Shown one piece after another: positions 1 through 9,260 of a stretch of DNA of 64,000 nucleotides. A model generated the notes under the pieces. The model was not told the DNA's origin. It saw nothing but the letters and a program-made list of their open reading frames with translations, and did no database searches. The translations under genes and the position numbers were made by a program. How positions within the stretch are numbered: the first letter of the stretch is position 1; the number at the start of each line of letters is the position of its first letter. Source of the DNA: Plantago major (Eukaryota; Streptophyta; Magnoliopsida; Lamiales; Plantaginaceae); contig CM048840.1 in the NCBI GenBank assembly GCA_026545765.1, positions 1,819,265-1,883,264 on the forward strand, written 5' to 3'.

Positions 1-1973
1 TTCAAGTGCACAAGGGTGAAAAATGAGAGTACTAGATTCACTGCAAAGTGTGAGGGTGCTGGATGTAATTGGAGATTGCATGCTTCCAAGGTAAATGGAT
101 GCACCTTTGTTGTGAAAACATACCATGGAAGTCACACTTGTGTCAGAAATGTGAATCCAAAAGAAGCTGATATGAAGTGGCTCGTAATATAAGGGGAGTT
201 GGAAAAACATCCAACAATCAATGTGCATAGCCTTATCAAGTGGTGCACAAATTCATTGGGTGTAACTGTACCCTATATGAAGATGTACAGAGCAAAACAG
301 AGTCGAGGAGTTGATGGTGGTGATCCTGGCGAGATATAAATTGATGCCTAAGTATGCTGAAATGGTGCAAAGAACAAATCCTGGAAGCTATGTATACCTG
401 CACAGGGATGAAGTTGAGAGGCCTATTATGTTCAAAAGGATGTTCATGGGGCTGGAAGGTCTGAAGAGGGGGTTTGTAGCTGGATGTGCCCCTTTCCTTT
501 TCTTTGATGGATGTCACTTAAGAGGAAGGTTTGCTGGTGTACTGCTGAGTGCAGTTGGGATGGATCCCAATTGTGGATTATATCCAATAGCCATAGCAGT
601 TGTTGATAGTGAGACCAAGGAATCATGGTGCTTCTTTTTGCATTGTCTTACACAAATGCTTGGTCCATTTGAGAATGACAAGCCTTGGCATTTCATGGCT
701 GACAGATCCAAGGTAAGTAGGTTTTAACTATTGCATCTTATTGTTTGTCTTAATTGTATTGTATTTTATTGTCTTTAACTTATATTGTATGGTATTGTCT
801 TAATTGTAGTGACTAGAACCTGCTATTGAGGAGTTATGCCCTCAAGTCACTTGTAGAAAATGTGCCAAGCACATTTATGATAATTTCAAGGCCAAGTGGT
901 CTGCTAGGGAGCTTAGGAGGTTCTATTGGCAGGCTAGCACTGCCTTCACCAAGTACAGCTTCAACAAGGCTATGACTAGGTTGAGAAATGCAAGACCTGA
1001 AGCCTACACTTGGCTAATGAACATTCCTCTAAGTCAATGGGCAAGACATGCTTATGACACTCATGTTAAAGTTGATCATGTGACTAATAACATGAGTGAA
1101 TGCTTCGATTCATGGATTAACCCTCTCAGAGCATTCTCCATTTACAGCATAATGGAAGGATTAAGACAACAGATCATGAAGAGGATTCAAGTGAGAAAGA
1201 TGGTGGGAGCCAACTGTGTATCTGTAGTCATGCCTAGGACATTGAAGAAGTTGAATGATATCAGTACTCAGTCTAGGAAATGTAAACTTTTGACTGAATC
1301 TGGAAGCACCTTTGAGATTGAGGACATGAGCTTCTCATTCATTGTGAATGTGGATGCAAGAACTTGTGATTGTAATAGGTGGGATATCAGTGGCCTGCCA
1401 TGTAGACATGCTTGGATAGCCATTCAACACAGAAGACAAGATCCCATAGCATTTATCTCCTTCAATCACACTAAAGAGGCATACCTGTTGGCTTATGACA
1501 TGGAGATCCACCCCATACCTGTTTCACAGTTCTGGCCTGAAGATTTGCCTGATGATGAGTGTTTCCCTCCTGCTGTCAGAAGGAAGCCAGGTAGGCCTCA
1601 AGTACAGAGACACATGCATCCTGCAGAGCCAGATAGACCTGTTACTGGTACTAGAGGGAGGAGATCTGCATTCAAGTGCAGTCTCTGCAATGAAACTGGT
1701 CACACAAAGAAAAAATGTCCTCTCCAAGTAAGTTTTGTAACAATAATGTGTAGTGTAATATGTTCTTTGTTGTAACTTGTTCCAATTTCTCTGTTTCTTA
1801 TGACTTTGTTGTAATTCAAATAGGGTGGTGACACTGGTGTAGCTGGCCCTTCAAGAACTGATGGTGAAGGATCAAGCAGAAGAAGAAGGACAAGGAGGAG
1901 GAGAACTGATCAGACAAATGAAGATGCCTCATCAAGTCAATTCATGACTCAGCCTGATTATGAAGCCCTTTGA
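1..1973 (+). pseudogene. mudrA-type MULE transposase, decayed, 5' end outside window
   Basis: MULE transposases cut and paste the element. Visible parts in order are: the end of the MuDR DNA-binding domain (bases 1-150, with CNWRLHA and the YHGSHTC histidine/cysteine motif); the transposase core (311-711, DGCHLRGRFAGVLL and MADRSK); a second exon (about 810-1730) with the SWIM finger CDCNRWDISGLPCRH and the zinc knuckle CSLCNETGHTKKKC; and a basic, Arg-rich last exon (1825-1973). Introns at about 712-809 and 1731-1824 have good GT-AG sites. An in-frame TAA near 190 and a TAG/frameshift near 340 break the 5' part. The second exon starts with TGA where related proteins have a Gly codon, giving a nonsense codon right after the splice. 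It should be inactive. Confidence 0.88.
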
Positions 1974-2311
1974 TCTGTGTGGGTTATTGCTGCATTACTT
2001 TTGATATTTTACAATTTCTTTTGATAACTGATAGTGCACTTGATAGTACCATGCTTTTGCTTGATAGTTGTGCTTGATGGATATTACTTTTGGTGTATTA
2101 GTTTGATCATGGATTATATGATATTTTGATGGATTAGTCTGGCTGGATTGTAATAGCTTGATGGATGGATGGTTTTTTATGGATTCTATTAGGTTGGTTG
2201 ATTGTATTAGCTTGATGGATGATATTTTGATGGAATGTAATGCAATCATTTTTATTTCTGGAAAATTTTTGCATAAATTCTACATAGGTAGCTATTTGTT
2301 GTACTCCCAAT

Positions 2312-2716
2312 CTAGAAAATACATTGCATAATCAAGCAAAACAGGTACAAAGCCAACAACACTAGGTTGATTGAAATCAGTTGTCTAAGGCCCCTATATT
2401 GATCTTCTATCACTGCCATTGTCTCATTGCTTCCATTTGTTTCTCCTTCATGGTCACTTGTATCAACTTCATGCTCTCTTCTTTCTGTCATTGCTTCATT
2501 CCTTACATTGCTCATGCTTGATTCACCTTGTTGGTGCTGAACACTTGGGGAGTACCAACCAGACCATCCATGTTCGGAACAACGGTAATAATATCTTCCC
2601 GGGTTGTTTTTTGATGTCGAACGGGTTATCACCGTCCTTTGGTTGCAACCAAATTGCCTACAAATATCCCTAACATCAGCCTGCCTAGTACTGCCGAATG
2701 AATTGGTTCTTTCCAT
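2312..2716 (-). CDS. GRF-type zinc-finger protein with C-terminal membrane segment (MULE-1 partner gene)
   Basis: This intact single-exon reading frame of 134 residues runs towards the transposase gene. Residues 23-53 hold a GRF-like finger: a Cys pair, ITRSTSKNNPGRYYYRC, then an aromatic stretch with WSGWY. GRF fingers bind single-stranded nucleic acid in other proteins. Residues 60-105 are polar and acidic. The last 22 or so are strongly hydrophobic (ISINLVLLALYLFCLI), a likely tail anchor. The position relative to the transposase mirrors that of mudrB in maize MuDR, although the sequence is unrelated to MURB as far as I can tell. The MULE-2 copy at 24649-25311 has the same architecture. 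Function in the element is unknown. Confidence 0.75.
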   Translation of the reverse strand: MERTNSFGSTRQADVRDICRQFGCNQRTVITRSTSKNNPGRYYYRCSEHGWSGWYSPSVQHQQGESSMSNVRNEAMTERREHEVDTSDHEGETNGSNETMAVIEDQYRGLRQLISINLVLLALYLFCLIMQCIF

Positions 2717-3309
2717 TTGAAGTAGTGAAAATAGAAGAAAGGAGTAAGAAGAAGTGAAGAAAAAAGAGTGAAAAATGGTGTTCTTATAGCCAAAAATTCA
2801 AAAAAAAAAAAAACGGTAACTAACGGCTAGTGTCAGAAATAAATTCAAATTTATTACATATACACCCCTGAAATTAGAAGAGTTAATTACAGTACCGTCC
2901 TCACGTGAGTTTCATGTGCATGAAGTCACTAACATCAAAGATGTGATATATATCAATTACAACAACATCCCTGTATTTGGTAATCTAAATTACAGACAAG
3001 TCCAACTGTCATTTGGCGCCTTCATAAAGGAGGAAAAAAGAAAATCAAAAACAAAAGAAAATAGAGAAAAAGAATTAAAGAAAGTCAAAAATCAAATAAA
3101 TCAATGGCAATTTCGTGATTATCACCAACTTCAGGTGACACATCAGCAGACGCCAGAGACATGTCATCACAAGGTTTGACTTTTGGGCCTATCTGTAATA
3201 TCGAAATTCCCTCAGTACAAAATTTTGGATGCAACTGTTATTGTTCGAATAGAAGGGGGGAATCTGTTATTTCCACCAATTTAAGGGGTACCATAAGAAA
3301 TTTTCCCCC
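2717..3309. repeat. Probable right terminal inverted repeat region of MULE-1
   Basis: AT-rich DNA without a credible gene, between the GRF gene start and the Ulp1-like exon. By analogy with MULE-2, where the GRF gene starts about 130 bp inside the inverted repeat, this stretch should hold the terminal repeat and the GRF promoter. The partner repeat is outside the window. Confidence 0.4.
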
Positions 3310-3310
3310 T

Positions 3311-3907
3311 GGAATAACTGTAAAGATAACCTTGATTGTGATGTATTTGCAATGAAGCATATGGAGCTTTTCCATGGAGAAATTTTCTCAGAACCAAAAT
3401 TGCAGCAGGTACTTGTTTCTACTTGGAAATGTATGGTTTATGAATGTTTATGTTGAGGTTTATTTGTCTTCATATTTAGGTTCAGTTTTCATCTTGTTAA
3501 ATGTTATTTTGTAGGTTACTGTAAGGCGTAGAATACGCGTGGATATAATCGCTTCATTGTTGCTTGCTGATATAAACACTATCAGGGATCAATTATTGGA
3601 TCATTTGGTAGATTTTACTGTCAACAAAGAAGGGTACCTTGCTGATAGGGATGATCTACTCGAACAAGAACTTCTTGGTATTTCAAATGAAGAAGCTGAT
3701 AAGACTGCTCAAGTAAGGAGGTTTAAACCAAACAAGGCAGCTACTTCAAAGAAACCCAAACCAGGAACAACTGTTGGAGTTTTCGAGAAGGACAAAATTA
3801 TTCCATATAAGGAAAGAGAAATTAGGTCGAAGAAAGTACATGATAAAAATGATGTGATTTATCCAGGATATTTTATTCTCTGTATGTTTATAATTTGGTT
3901 TAATTGA
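3311..3907 (+). pseudogene. Ulp1/SENP-like cysteine protease, C-terminal fragment
   Basis: Exon 3311-3408 encodes PWNNCKDNLDCDVFAMKHME, which matches the catalytic-cysteine block of plant Ulp1-like (C48) proteases, usually PWQ..N..DCGVF.MRHME. The Cys is kept but the next Gly is Asp. An intron with GT-AG ends (3409-3514) joins in frame to exon 3515-3907, which continues as a helical, then Lys/Arg-rich tail (RRIRVDIIASLLLADIN; KPNKAATSKKPKPG). The His/Asp part of the protease is missing, and the sequence upstream is the MULE-1 terminus, so the gene looks cut by that insertion. Such proteases are often carried by plant MULEs, so it may be a remnant of an older element together with the FAR1-like gene facing it. 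Confidence 0.65.
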
Positions 3908-3959
3908 AGTCATGTTTTTTCATTTTTTTGTGAATAAGTTGATTATTTTTAAATTTCAT

Positions 3960-4310
3960 TTCAATTAACTTACTTAAATTGATACATGAACCGATGTATA
4001 TTGACATGCTAACCTAGGTTATTAAACTGGGAGTTGAAAGGTTTTATTGGTTAATGGAAAAGTAACTGCCATCAATTCATCTCTTCAATAATAGACTTGT
4101 GCATGAACCTATATGCATTGAAATAATAACCTAGGTACATAGACATAATAACCTAGTCAGTTGCAAAATTTGAAAGGTTGTGTTGGTTAAAGAAAAAGTT
4201 GCTAGTGCAATGATTACACCTCTTCAGAAACCATCTATAAAAGACAACCATTCTCCCCATTTGTTCTTACTCCATGAAAATTTAAACACACAAAGAATCA
4301 GTTCAAAAAA
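3960..4310 (+). promoter_or_regulatory. Promoter of tandem small gene copy 1
   Basis: A TATAAAAG box lies at 4236-4243, 68 bp before the ATG at 4311. Upstream are two copies (about 4030 and 4165) of a block starting TTGAAAGGTT...TTGGTTAA followed by a C/A-rich CCT-CTTCA stretch. The same block occurs before copy 2 and, in several repeats, at 7426-7690. Confidence 0.55.
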
Positions 4311-4679
4311 ATGGCTTCCCTTTCATCAGTCATTGTTCAGAAGATTACATTTTTCATGGAGAATGTTATCGAATGGCTTGATAGCCATGGTTTGGGAAGA
4401 GAGAATCCCACAACAAGGCAGGATATTGTAGGACTACTGATGAAGTGTATGTCTGATTCACCACCAAATGATCCGGTGGAAAAGACTGTTGAACTCCTTG
4501 CCATCTTCCTGATCATTGGCCACCACCATCAAGAGTGGATGATCACCGCAACTGCAATAACCGCCATCATACTTGACATGGAGGAATGTTTTGTTGAGCG
4601 GAGGGTTGAGTACTCTGATGTTCTTCTTGATCATTGTACTCGACTTATTATTGAAGCTACTACTTCATTTTATTTTTAG
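4311..4679 (+). CDS. Unrecognised small protein, tandem copy 1 (122 aa)
   Basis: The open frame starts MASLSSVIVQKITFFMENVI and ends TSFYF. I do not recognise the family. It aligns along its full length with the products of copies 2 and 3: a hydrophobic amphipathic start, an ENPTTRQ-type motif, then PPNDPVEKTVELLAIFLIIG, a H-H-QEW motif near residue 65, and a C-terminal (H/Y)CT-LI block. The fairly even conservation between copies, TATA boxes and intact frames in two of three copies suggest a real gene family rather than chance. No signal peptide or known domain is seen. Confidence 0.6.
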   Translation: MASLSSVIVQKITFFMENVIEWLDSHGLGRENPTTRQDIVGLLMKCMSDSPPNDPVEKTVELLAIFLIIGHHHQEWMITATAITAIILDMEECFVERRVEYSDVLLDHCTRLIIEATTSFYF

Positions 4680-5075
4680 TTTTTTGTTGTTGCATTTTGT
4701 TTTTCAATTCAATGAATACAATTTAATTTTCTGTCCAGTTTCATTGTTTTTTTAGTTATTAAACATGAATACCGAATAACATTAACCTAAATACAGAAAC
4801 AAGTAAACATAAACGCAAAATAAAATAGATTTGAATAATAAGATCAGTACCAATGTAATGAAACATATATAAGCAAGTTATATGTGTAAACCTGAACAGA
4901 GTATTTTATGAACCTAAAACATAGAAGGCATAAACCATACAAGATATTAGATGACAGTTTCCTTTCTTATAACTGTAGTAACTTTAGTTGCTTGTTTTTT
5001 TATGATCTTTTTTTTTTCTCAAAATGGCCCTTCAACCTCATCTTGCTTCTACCTTTTGTTTTCATCTGTACCGGA
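4680..5075. other. Non-coding AT-rich spacer
   Basis: Contains AT-rich sequence with scattered ATAAACCTAAAC-type words that recur throughout the region (also near 5650-5830, 7130-7400, 8570-8700 and 13310-13400). A few degenerate codons of the FAR1-like C-terminus may extend to about 4990 on the minus strand. No other gene seen. Confidence 0.5.
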
Positions 5076-5640
5076 TCACGAACAATTTGTGTTTTTTCTT
5101 GTTCTTGCAGAGCTATCAACTGCTTCCTCTTCAACAGGTTTCTTTACTATTTCTTCAATAATAGAAAAATCTCTGATGTAAGCTTCCTCAAGTATCTTTC
5201 TAGCCTTATCATTCCCCTCGGCCTTCATTATCAGATCGACATATTGTCTACTCATTTGATGTCTCCAACCAATGCACTCAGGAGCATTAGGTACAGTGCT
5301 TTTCTTCTCACGTATCATATCAAATACGTGTGTTTTCAGATCCCTTGTCCACCGTTTAAGAATATACGCATCTGGGATCTCCATTTCTTGTTTATTTATC
5401 AAGACAGCTATGCACTGGAAGCATAACCAACCATACTCTTCAAACAAACAACATCTACAGTTTATTTTCAGCCCAACCTCATTTTTTTGTGATTGTGACA
5501 GTGGACTTTTGAAACAAATCACTATGTGGAACCACTTCAAGGATAGTCGTGTCATGAAATTGCCTCAATTCCTTCACAACTGTAGGAATGGCCTTCTTGA
5601 ATTCATTATGGAACATTGCAAAAATTGGTAATGTATACAC
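5076..5640 (-). pseudogene. FAR1-like last exon with SWIM zinc finger
   Basis: The reading starts YTLPIFAMFHNEFKKA and, after a frameshift near 5490, goes on with CRCCLFEEYGWLCFQCIAVL, the SWIM finger of FAR1 proteins. Family members have C-C-x(n)-C-H; here the final His is Gln/Cys-like (CFQC), so zinc binding is doubtful. A basic/acidic tail follows and ends with a stop at 5076. Confidence 0.8.
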
Positions 5641-5849
5641 CTACATAAAGTTTAATAACAAGTCGGTAAAGAAGTGATAAAACCAAAACAATAGTACTCA
5701 TAAACCTAACTAATAAAACTAATGAACCTACATAAAGTTACAATAACAAGTCAGTAAAGCATTGATAAAACCTCAACAATACTAATCATAAACCTCAAGA
5801 ATAATAATCATAAACATCAATCCTAAAACAAGTAAACACTCAGAATTTT

Positions 5850-6331
5850 ATACCTTTGATGCCTGAATGAGGATAGAGTGATACGAGTAAAGGGCTGGCA
5901 TTGATGTTTTCCTTTTGATCTCATCATCCATCTCAGTTGTTCTCCAACATTCCAGAGTGTCATCAAAAAGCTTAAAGAACTGAGTAAGTGATGTTTTCTT
6001 GTTTGCTTTGAATGATATAGCATTGTTCGTGCTCTCACTCCTTTGTGAAGACTATACCAGCTGAGAATGAATCTGTGTTCAAAGCTCTACAACACTTTGC
6101 ACGTATTTCATATAATCTCTAAAACCAACTATTTGGTTTCTCATAAAGGTTGTAGGTTTCAACCATTGATGCCCAAGCTTCAAAAAATTCTTCTCTATCC
6201 CTACATCATTTCAGACACAAAGCAAACTTTTCCTTGAATTCTTTGTTGGTTTTCAGCTCTCCACAATGACTAATGGCATTTTGTTCAAGGTGCCATAAAC
6301 ATAATCTATGCCTTGTATCACTCCCAAAAAC
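5850..6331 (-). pseudogene. FAR1-like exon with HRLCLWHLEQNA block
   Basis: After an acceptor at 6332 the frame reads VFGSDTRHRLCLWHLEQNA, then NKEFKEKFALCLK, an in-frame stop, and EEFFEAWASMVETYN, all typical of the region between the second and third catalytic acids in FAR1-type proteins. A second part (STNNAISFKANKKTSLTQFF, KLFDDTLECWRTTE) follows after further frame breaks, ending at a GT donor near 5850. Confidence 0.75.
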
Positions 6332-6429
6332 CTGTACATAGAAATGCATAAACCCATATCAATATAAACATAAACCTTATGCATTGAACAAATGAACCTG
6401 AATATAATATATAAACACATGTTAACTTT

Positions 6430-6639
6430 GTAAAATTAACTGACATTATATTATAGCACCTTTTCGAAAAAGTTGCATGGGTTGGTGAAAAAGCATTAAC
6501 TGCCATAACTCCTCATAACTGCACCTACTCAAAAACCATCTATAAATACCACTCATACTTTGCATTTTCACATTCATTCATTCATCTTTCTCGAAAATAT
6601 TCAGAAAATCTAAGAATCAATTCACACAAAAGAGGAAAA
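6430..6639 (+). promoter_or_regulatory. Promoter of tandem small gene copy 2
   Basis: TATAAATA at 6541-6548, 92 bp before the ATG at 6640. The upstream sequence AACTGCCATAACTCCTCAT and CAAAAACCATCTATAAA parallels the region before copy 1 (CAGAAACCATCTATAAA), so promoter and gene were duplicated together. Confidence 0.55.
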
Positions 6640-7020
6640 ATGTCTTCACTCTACACCAGGATTCACATTAAGGTTTTCCATTATGTGTTGAACGGGGTTG
6701 AATGGAAGGACATTGAGGGTCGCAGTTATGATAATCCTACAATGGCGCAGAAGATTTTAGGATTGCTCAACAAGTGCAACAATGAAGAAGATGCTCCTGA
6801 CGATCCAATTGAAAGAACAGTTGAAATGCTAGCCCTATTCAAACTCATTGCTCATCAACACAATGAATGGAGGGGCATTTCAGACAATATCACCCGGAAT
6901 GTCGTTGAGTACTATGCTGGTTGGGTTCGGAGGGACACGCCTCAGCATTTTAGGGTTGTGCCTTTGCATTGCAAGTCTCTTATTGTCAATGATGTTCTTG
7001 ATTGTAACTTTAATGATTAG
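6640..7020 (+). CDS. Unrecognised small protein, tandem copy 2 (126 aa)
   Basis: The intact frame starts MSSLYTRIHIKVFHYVLNGV, has DNPTMAQKILGLLNKC, APDDPIERTVEMLALF, HQHNEWRGISDNI and ends in LHCKSLIVNDVLDCNFND. It is the best preserved of the three copies and shares each block with them. The 5' leader after the TATA box has a simple C/T-rich stretch and no upstream ATG close by. It lies antisense in an intron of the FAR1-like pseudogene. Family and function are unknown to me. Confidence 0.65.
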   Translation: MSSLYTRIHIKVFHYVLNGVEWKDIEGRSYDNPTMAQKILGLLNKCNNEEDAPDDPIERTVEMLALFKLIAHQHNEWRGISDNITRNVVEYYAGWVRRDTPQHFRVVPLHCKSLIVNDVLDCNFND

Positions 7021-7129
7021 GTAACCTTGTTATAAGTTCTAGTACTGTCTATGTAATCTTTATGTACACGTTATGAAGGAATATTACTATTAATAAATTT
7101 TCGGTTTCTGTCTATTTTTGTGTTCTTTG

Positions 7130-7400
7130 TTTATAAACCAAAAGACAAACACAATTAAACCTAAACAAAACAATGTATGAACCATAACACTTGGTCATAT
7201 ACAATTTTATACTGAACTGCAATAAAACAGGATAAACCAGAATACAAACAAACATAAACCTAAACAATGTATAACCATAACACTTGGACATATATAATTT
7301 TATACTGAACAACAATAAAGTAGGATAAACCAAAATACAAAGAAAAAATAAACCTACACACCAAAATGGGTAAACCTAAACACGAAGATATATAAACCTA
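7130..7400. repeat. AT-rich ATAAACC/CTAAACA tandem-like repeats
   Basis: Two imperfect copies of a block of about 110 bp (around 7140-7250 and 7250-7350) share AACCATAACACTTGG and TTTTATACTGAAC. No coding content seen. Confidence 0.6.
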
Positions 7401-7700
7401 GGTACTTTTTCATAATAACCTAGGGAGTCGAAAGGTTGCATTGGTTGATGAAAAAAATTCAACTGCCATAATTGCACCTCTTCAATAAAACGACAAGAAT
7501 ATACAATAACTTTAATAGTGTTTGAAAGGTTGCATTGGTTGAAGAAGATGCATTGAACAAATTTAACTGCCATAATTACTAGTGTTTGAATGGTTGCTTT
7601 GGTTAATGAAAATGTACCTTTTCAAAAAAACAAAATGTTAATGCATCAGTAATTGAAAGGTTGCATTGTTTAATCAAAGAGGTTTAACAATCATCTGCAA
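7400..7700 (+). repeat. Repeated promoter-like blocks without a gene
   Basis: Four imperfect repeats beginning (T)TGAAAGGTTGCATTGGTT occur at about 7426, 7521, 7585 and 7652, with AACTGCCATAATT motifs between. They match the region upstream of small-gene copies 1 and 2 and look like promoter segments multiplied without their gene. Confidence 0.6.
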
Positions 7701-8033
7701 AGGCGTTCAGGAAATAGAAAATTTCTCGTAGAAAGATTCTGTCTATAATCTTTTATTTAATTTAATATACCAATTCTGAGAAATGGTAAAGGATCATTTT
7801 AGATTTCATTATTATCTACTACAAAAATTAAGAACGTAGTTTACAAAGAGCTCAAGTACAACTATGTGTTATATAAAACTATATAGGTGTGCTGAGATTC
7901 CACGTACCTTCCTGGCTATATGCTCCTCAATCTCCCTCTTCTTTAAATTAAATTTGGAAAATGAAAAACATAAAAAGTCTAGGTAAAGGAAACACAAAAA
8001 AATGGCGAAATTTCTACCTATACAAACTATTGC

Positions 8034-8041
8034 TATATAAG
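8034..8041 (+). promoter_or_regulatory. TATA box of small gene copy 3
   Basis: TATATAAG, 82 bp before the ATG at 8124, a spacing like that of copies 1 and 2. Confidence 0.45.
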
Positions 8042-8123
8042 GAACAAATACCACAATTCCTCCCCAGTTTTAAAATCACTTATCTATCATCTTATAATAT
8101 TCTTTATGTCAATTAACAAAAAA

Positions 8124-8555
8124 ATGGCTTCACTAAAATACATGGTTCCACACAAGATCATCTACTTCATTCAAAATGGCATCCAGTGGATGGATTCCAA
8201 TGGCCAGGTGATGGAGAACCAGAACCCGACAATGAGGCAGAAGATCCTTTAGAAGTGCAGGGAGGAGGCACCACCAAATGAGCATCTGCATTTGACAGCC
8301 GAAATGTTGGCCATGTTCGTGCTGATTGGCCAACACCACCCTGAGTGGAGGGCCATATCAAAAGACACTTTCGACAAAGTCGTCATCATGCAGGGTACTT
8401 TGCATCGGATGGAGCTTCCACAATACTTTAGGGTTCTGCCCACTTATTGCACTGAGCTTATCCTTGATGTTGTGGCTTCATTCAACTTCTCAATTATTGT
8501 TATGTTTAAGTTCTATTTTTATTTATGTTTGAACTCTCTTTTATATATTTATTAA
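8124..8555 (+). pseudogene. Unrecognised small protein, tandem copy 3, with a premature stop
   Basis: The frame opens MASLKYMVPHKIIYFIQNGI, like copy 1, and continues through ENQNPTMRQKIL to a TAG at 8250-8252 (codon 43). Beyond the stop the same frame goes on with APPNEHLHLTAEMLAMFVLI, QHHPEWRAISKDTFDK and RVLPTYCTELILDVVASFNF, aligning with the ends of the other two products. Homology ends about 8490; the frame then runs to 8555. A downstream ATG at 8307 could yield only a short C-terminal piece. One nonsense mutation separates it from an intact gene. Confidence 0.65.
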
Positions 8556-8707
8556 GTATGAATATTATATTTGCTATCAACTTTCTCCAGTTCTGTTTGA
8601 TACATAATTTATATAGAACATAAACCTAGAACACCTAACAACTAAACATGCACATGACAACAAATAAACCTAAACAATTGGACATATATGAATGCTGAAT
8701 GTTACCT

Positions 8708-8867
8708 GTGAAATTGCCCTTGCCATTGCAGCATCTTGATATGTGAACACTGTGAGTGGCTTCATGTTGTCCACAGCATATAAGAAGGTTTCCAGTAGCC
8801 AAATAAAGGTTTTCGCTGTCTCATTTGCTAAGAAAGCGCATGCAAACATCGTGTTTTTCCAATGATT
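8708..8867 (-). pseudogene. FAR1-like transposase core, part left of CACTA-1
   Basis: Reads VNHWKNTMFACAFLANETAK, FIWLLETFLYAVDNMKPLTV and FTYQDAAMARAISQ, the middle of the FAR1/MULE core (usual VNHH...LLGCALLADE...WLFETFL...FTDQDAAMAKAI). The second catalytic position, FTDQD in the family, is FTYQD here. It continues the exon at 12977-13298; the CACTA lies between them. Confidence 0.85.
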
Positions 8868-8889
8868 CACTACAAAAAAACTGGTCTGT

Positions 8890-9260
8890 AGCGACGGATA
8901 GATCCGTCGCCCCAGCTCTGTCGACAGATCGGGCGACGGATAGAAATTCCGTCGCCCCACTGGAGCTGTGGCGACGGATAAATAATCCGTCGTCCAATTC
9001 GCGACGGATTGGACGACGGATTATCATTTTTGACTTTTTTTAATTTTTTTTTAAAATCGATTATTGGCGACGGATAGATTCTATCCGTCGCCCAATGTCA
9101 CGGCGGATAGATTCTATCCGTCGCCACATGTAACGACGGATAGATTCTATCCGTCGTTAAATAAGGCGACGGGTAGAATCTATCCATCGCCTTATGTAAC
9201 AACGGATAGATTCTATCCGTCGTTACATGGGGCGACGGATAGAAGCGATCCGTCGCCCAA
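8890..9260. repeat. CACTA-1 left subterminal repeats
   Basis: More than a dozen copies of (G)CGACGGATA in both directions, often paired as short palindromes of the type GGATAGATTCTATCC. Confidence 0.85.

Larger units (their letters stand above)
1..3309. mobile_element. Right part of a Mutator-like element (MULE-1)
   Basis: The stretch holds a decayed mudrA-type transposase on the plus strand (1-1973) and a convergent GRF-finger gene on the minus strand (2312-2716), followed by about 590 bp of non-coding, AT-rich DNA that is probably the right terminal inverted repeat. The last bases, around 3296-3309, read AAATTTTCCCC; in reverse complement this starts GGGGAAAATTT, like the GGG-A-AAAATGG terminus of MULE-2. 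Directly after it the Ulp1-like coding sequence begins. The left terminus lies outside the window, so neither the inverted repeat nor the target duplication can be checked, and the right boundary is approximate. Confidence 0.6.
6332..8707. other. Large intron of FAR1-like gene carrying two antisense small genes
   Basis: Between the donor after MARAISQ (8708) and the acceptor at 6332 lie small-gene copies 2 (6640-7020) and 3 (8124-8555) on the plus strand, plus repeated promoter-like blocks. The intron is far longer than the others apart from the minisatellite intron, suggesting it grew by duplication of the small gene. Confidence 0.5.

Noticed and set aside
5272..5631. Plus-strand open frames over 5272-5631 and 4908-5426
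   Set aside because: They are antisense to the FAR1-like SWIM exon, which has clear homology.
7130..7400. CCTAAAC-like words suggesting interstitial telomere repeats
   Set aside because: The plant telomere unit CCCTAAA is not present in tandem; the words are embedded in longer AT-rich repeats.
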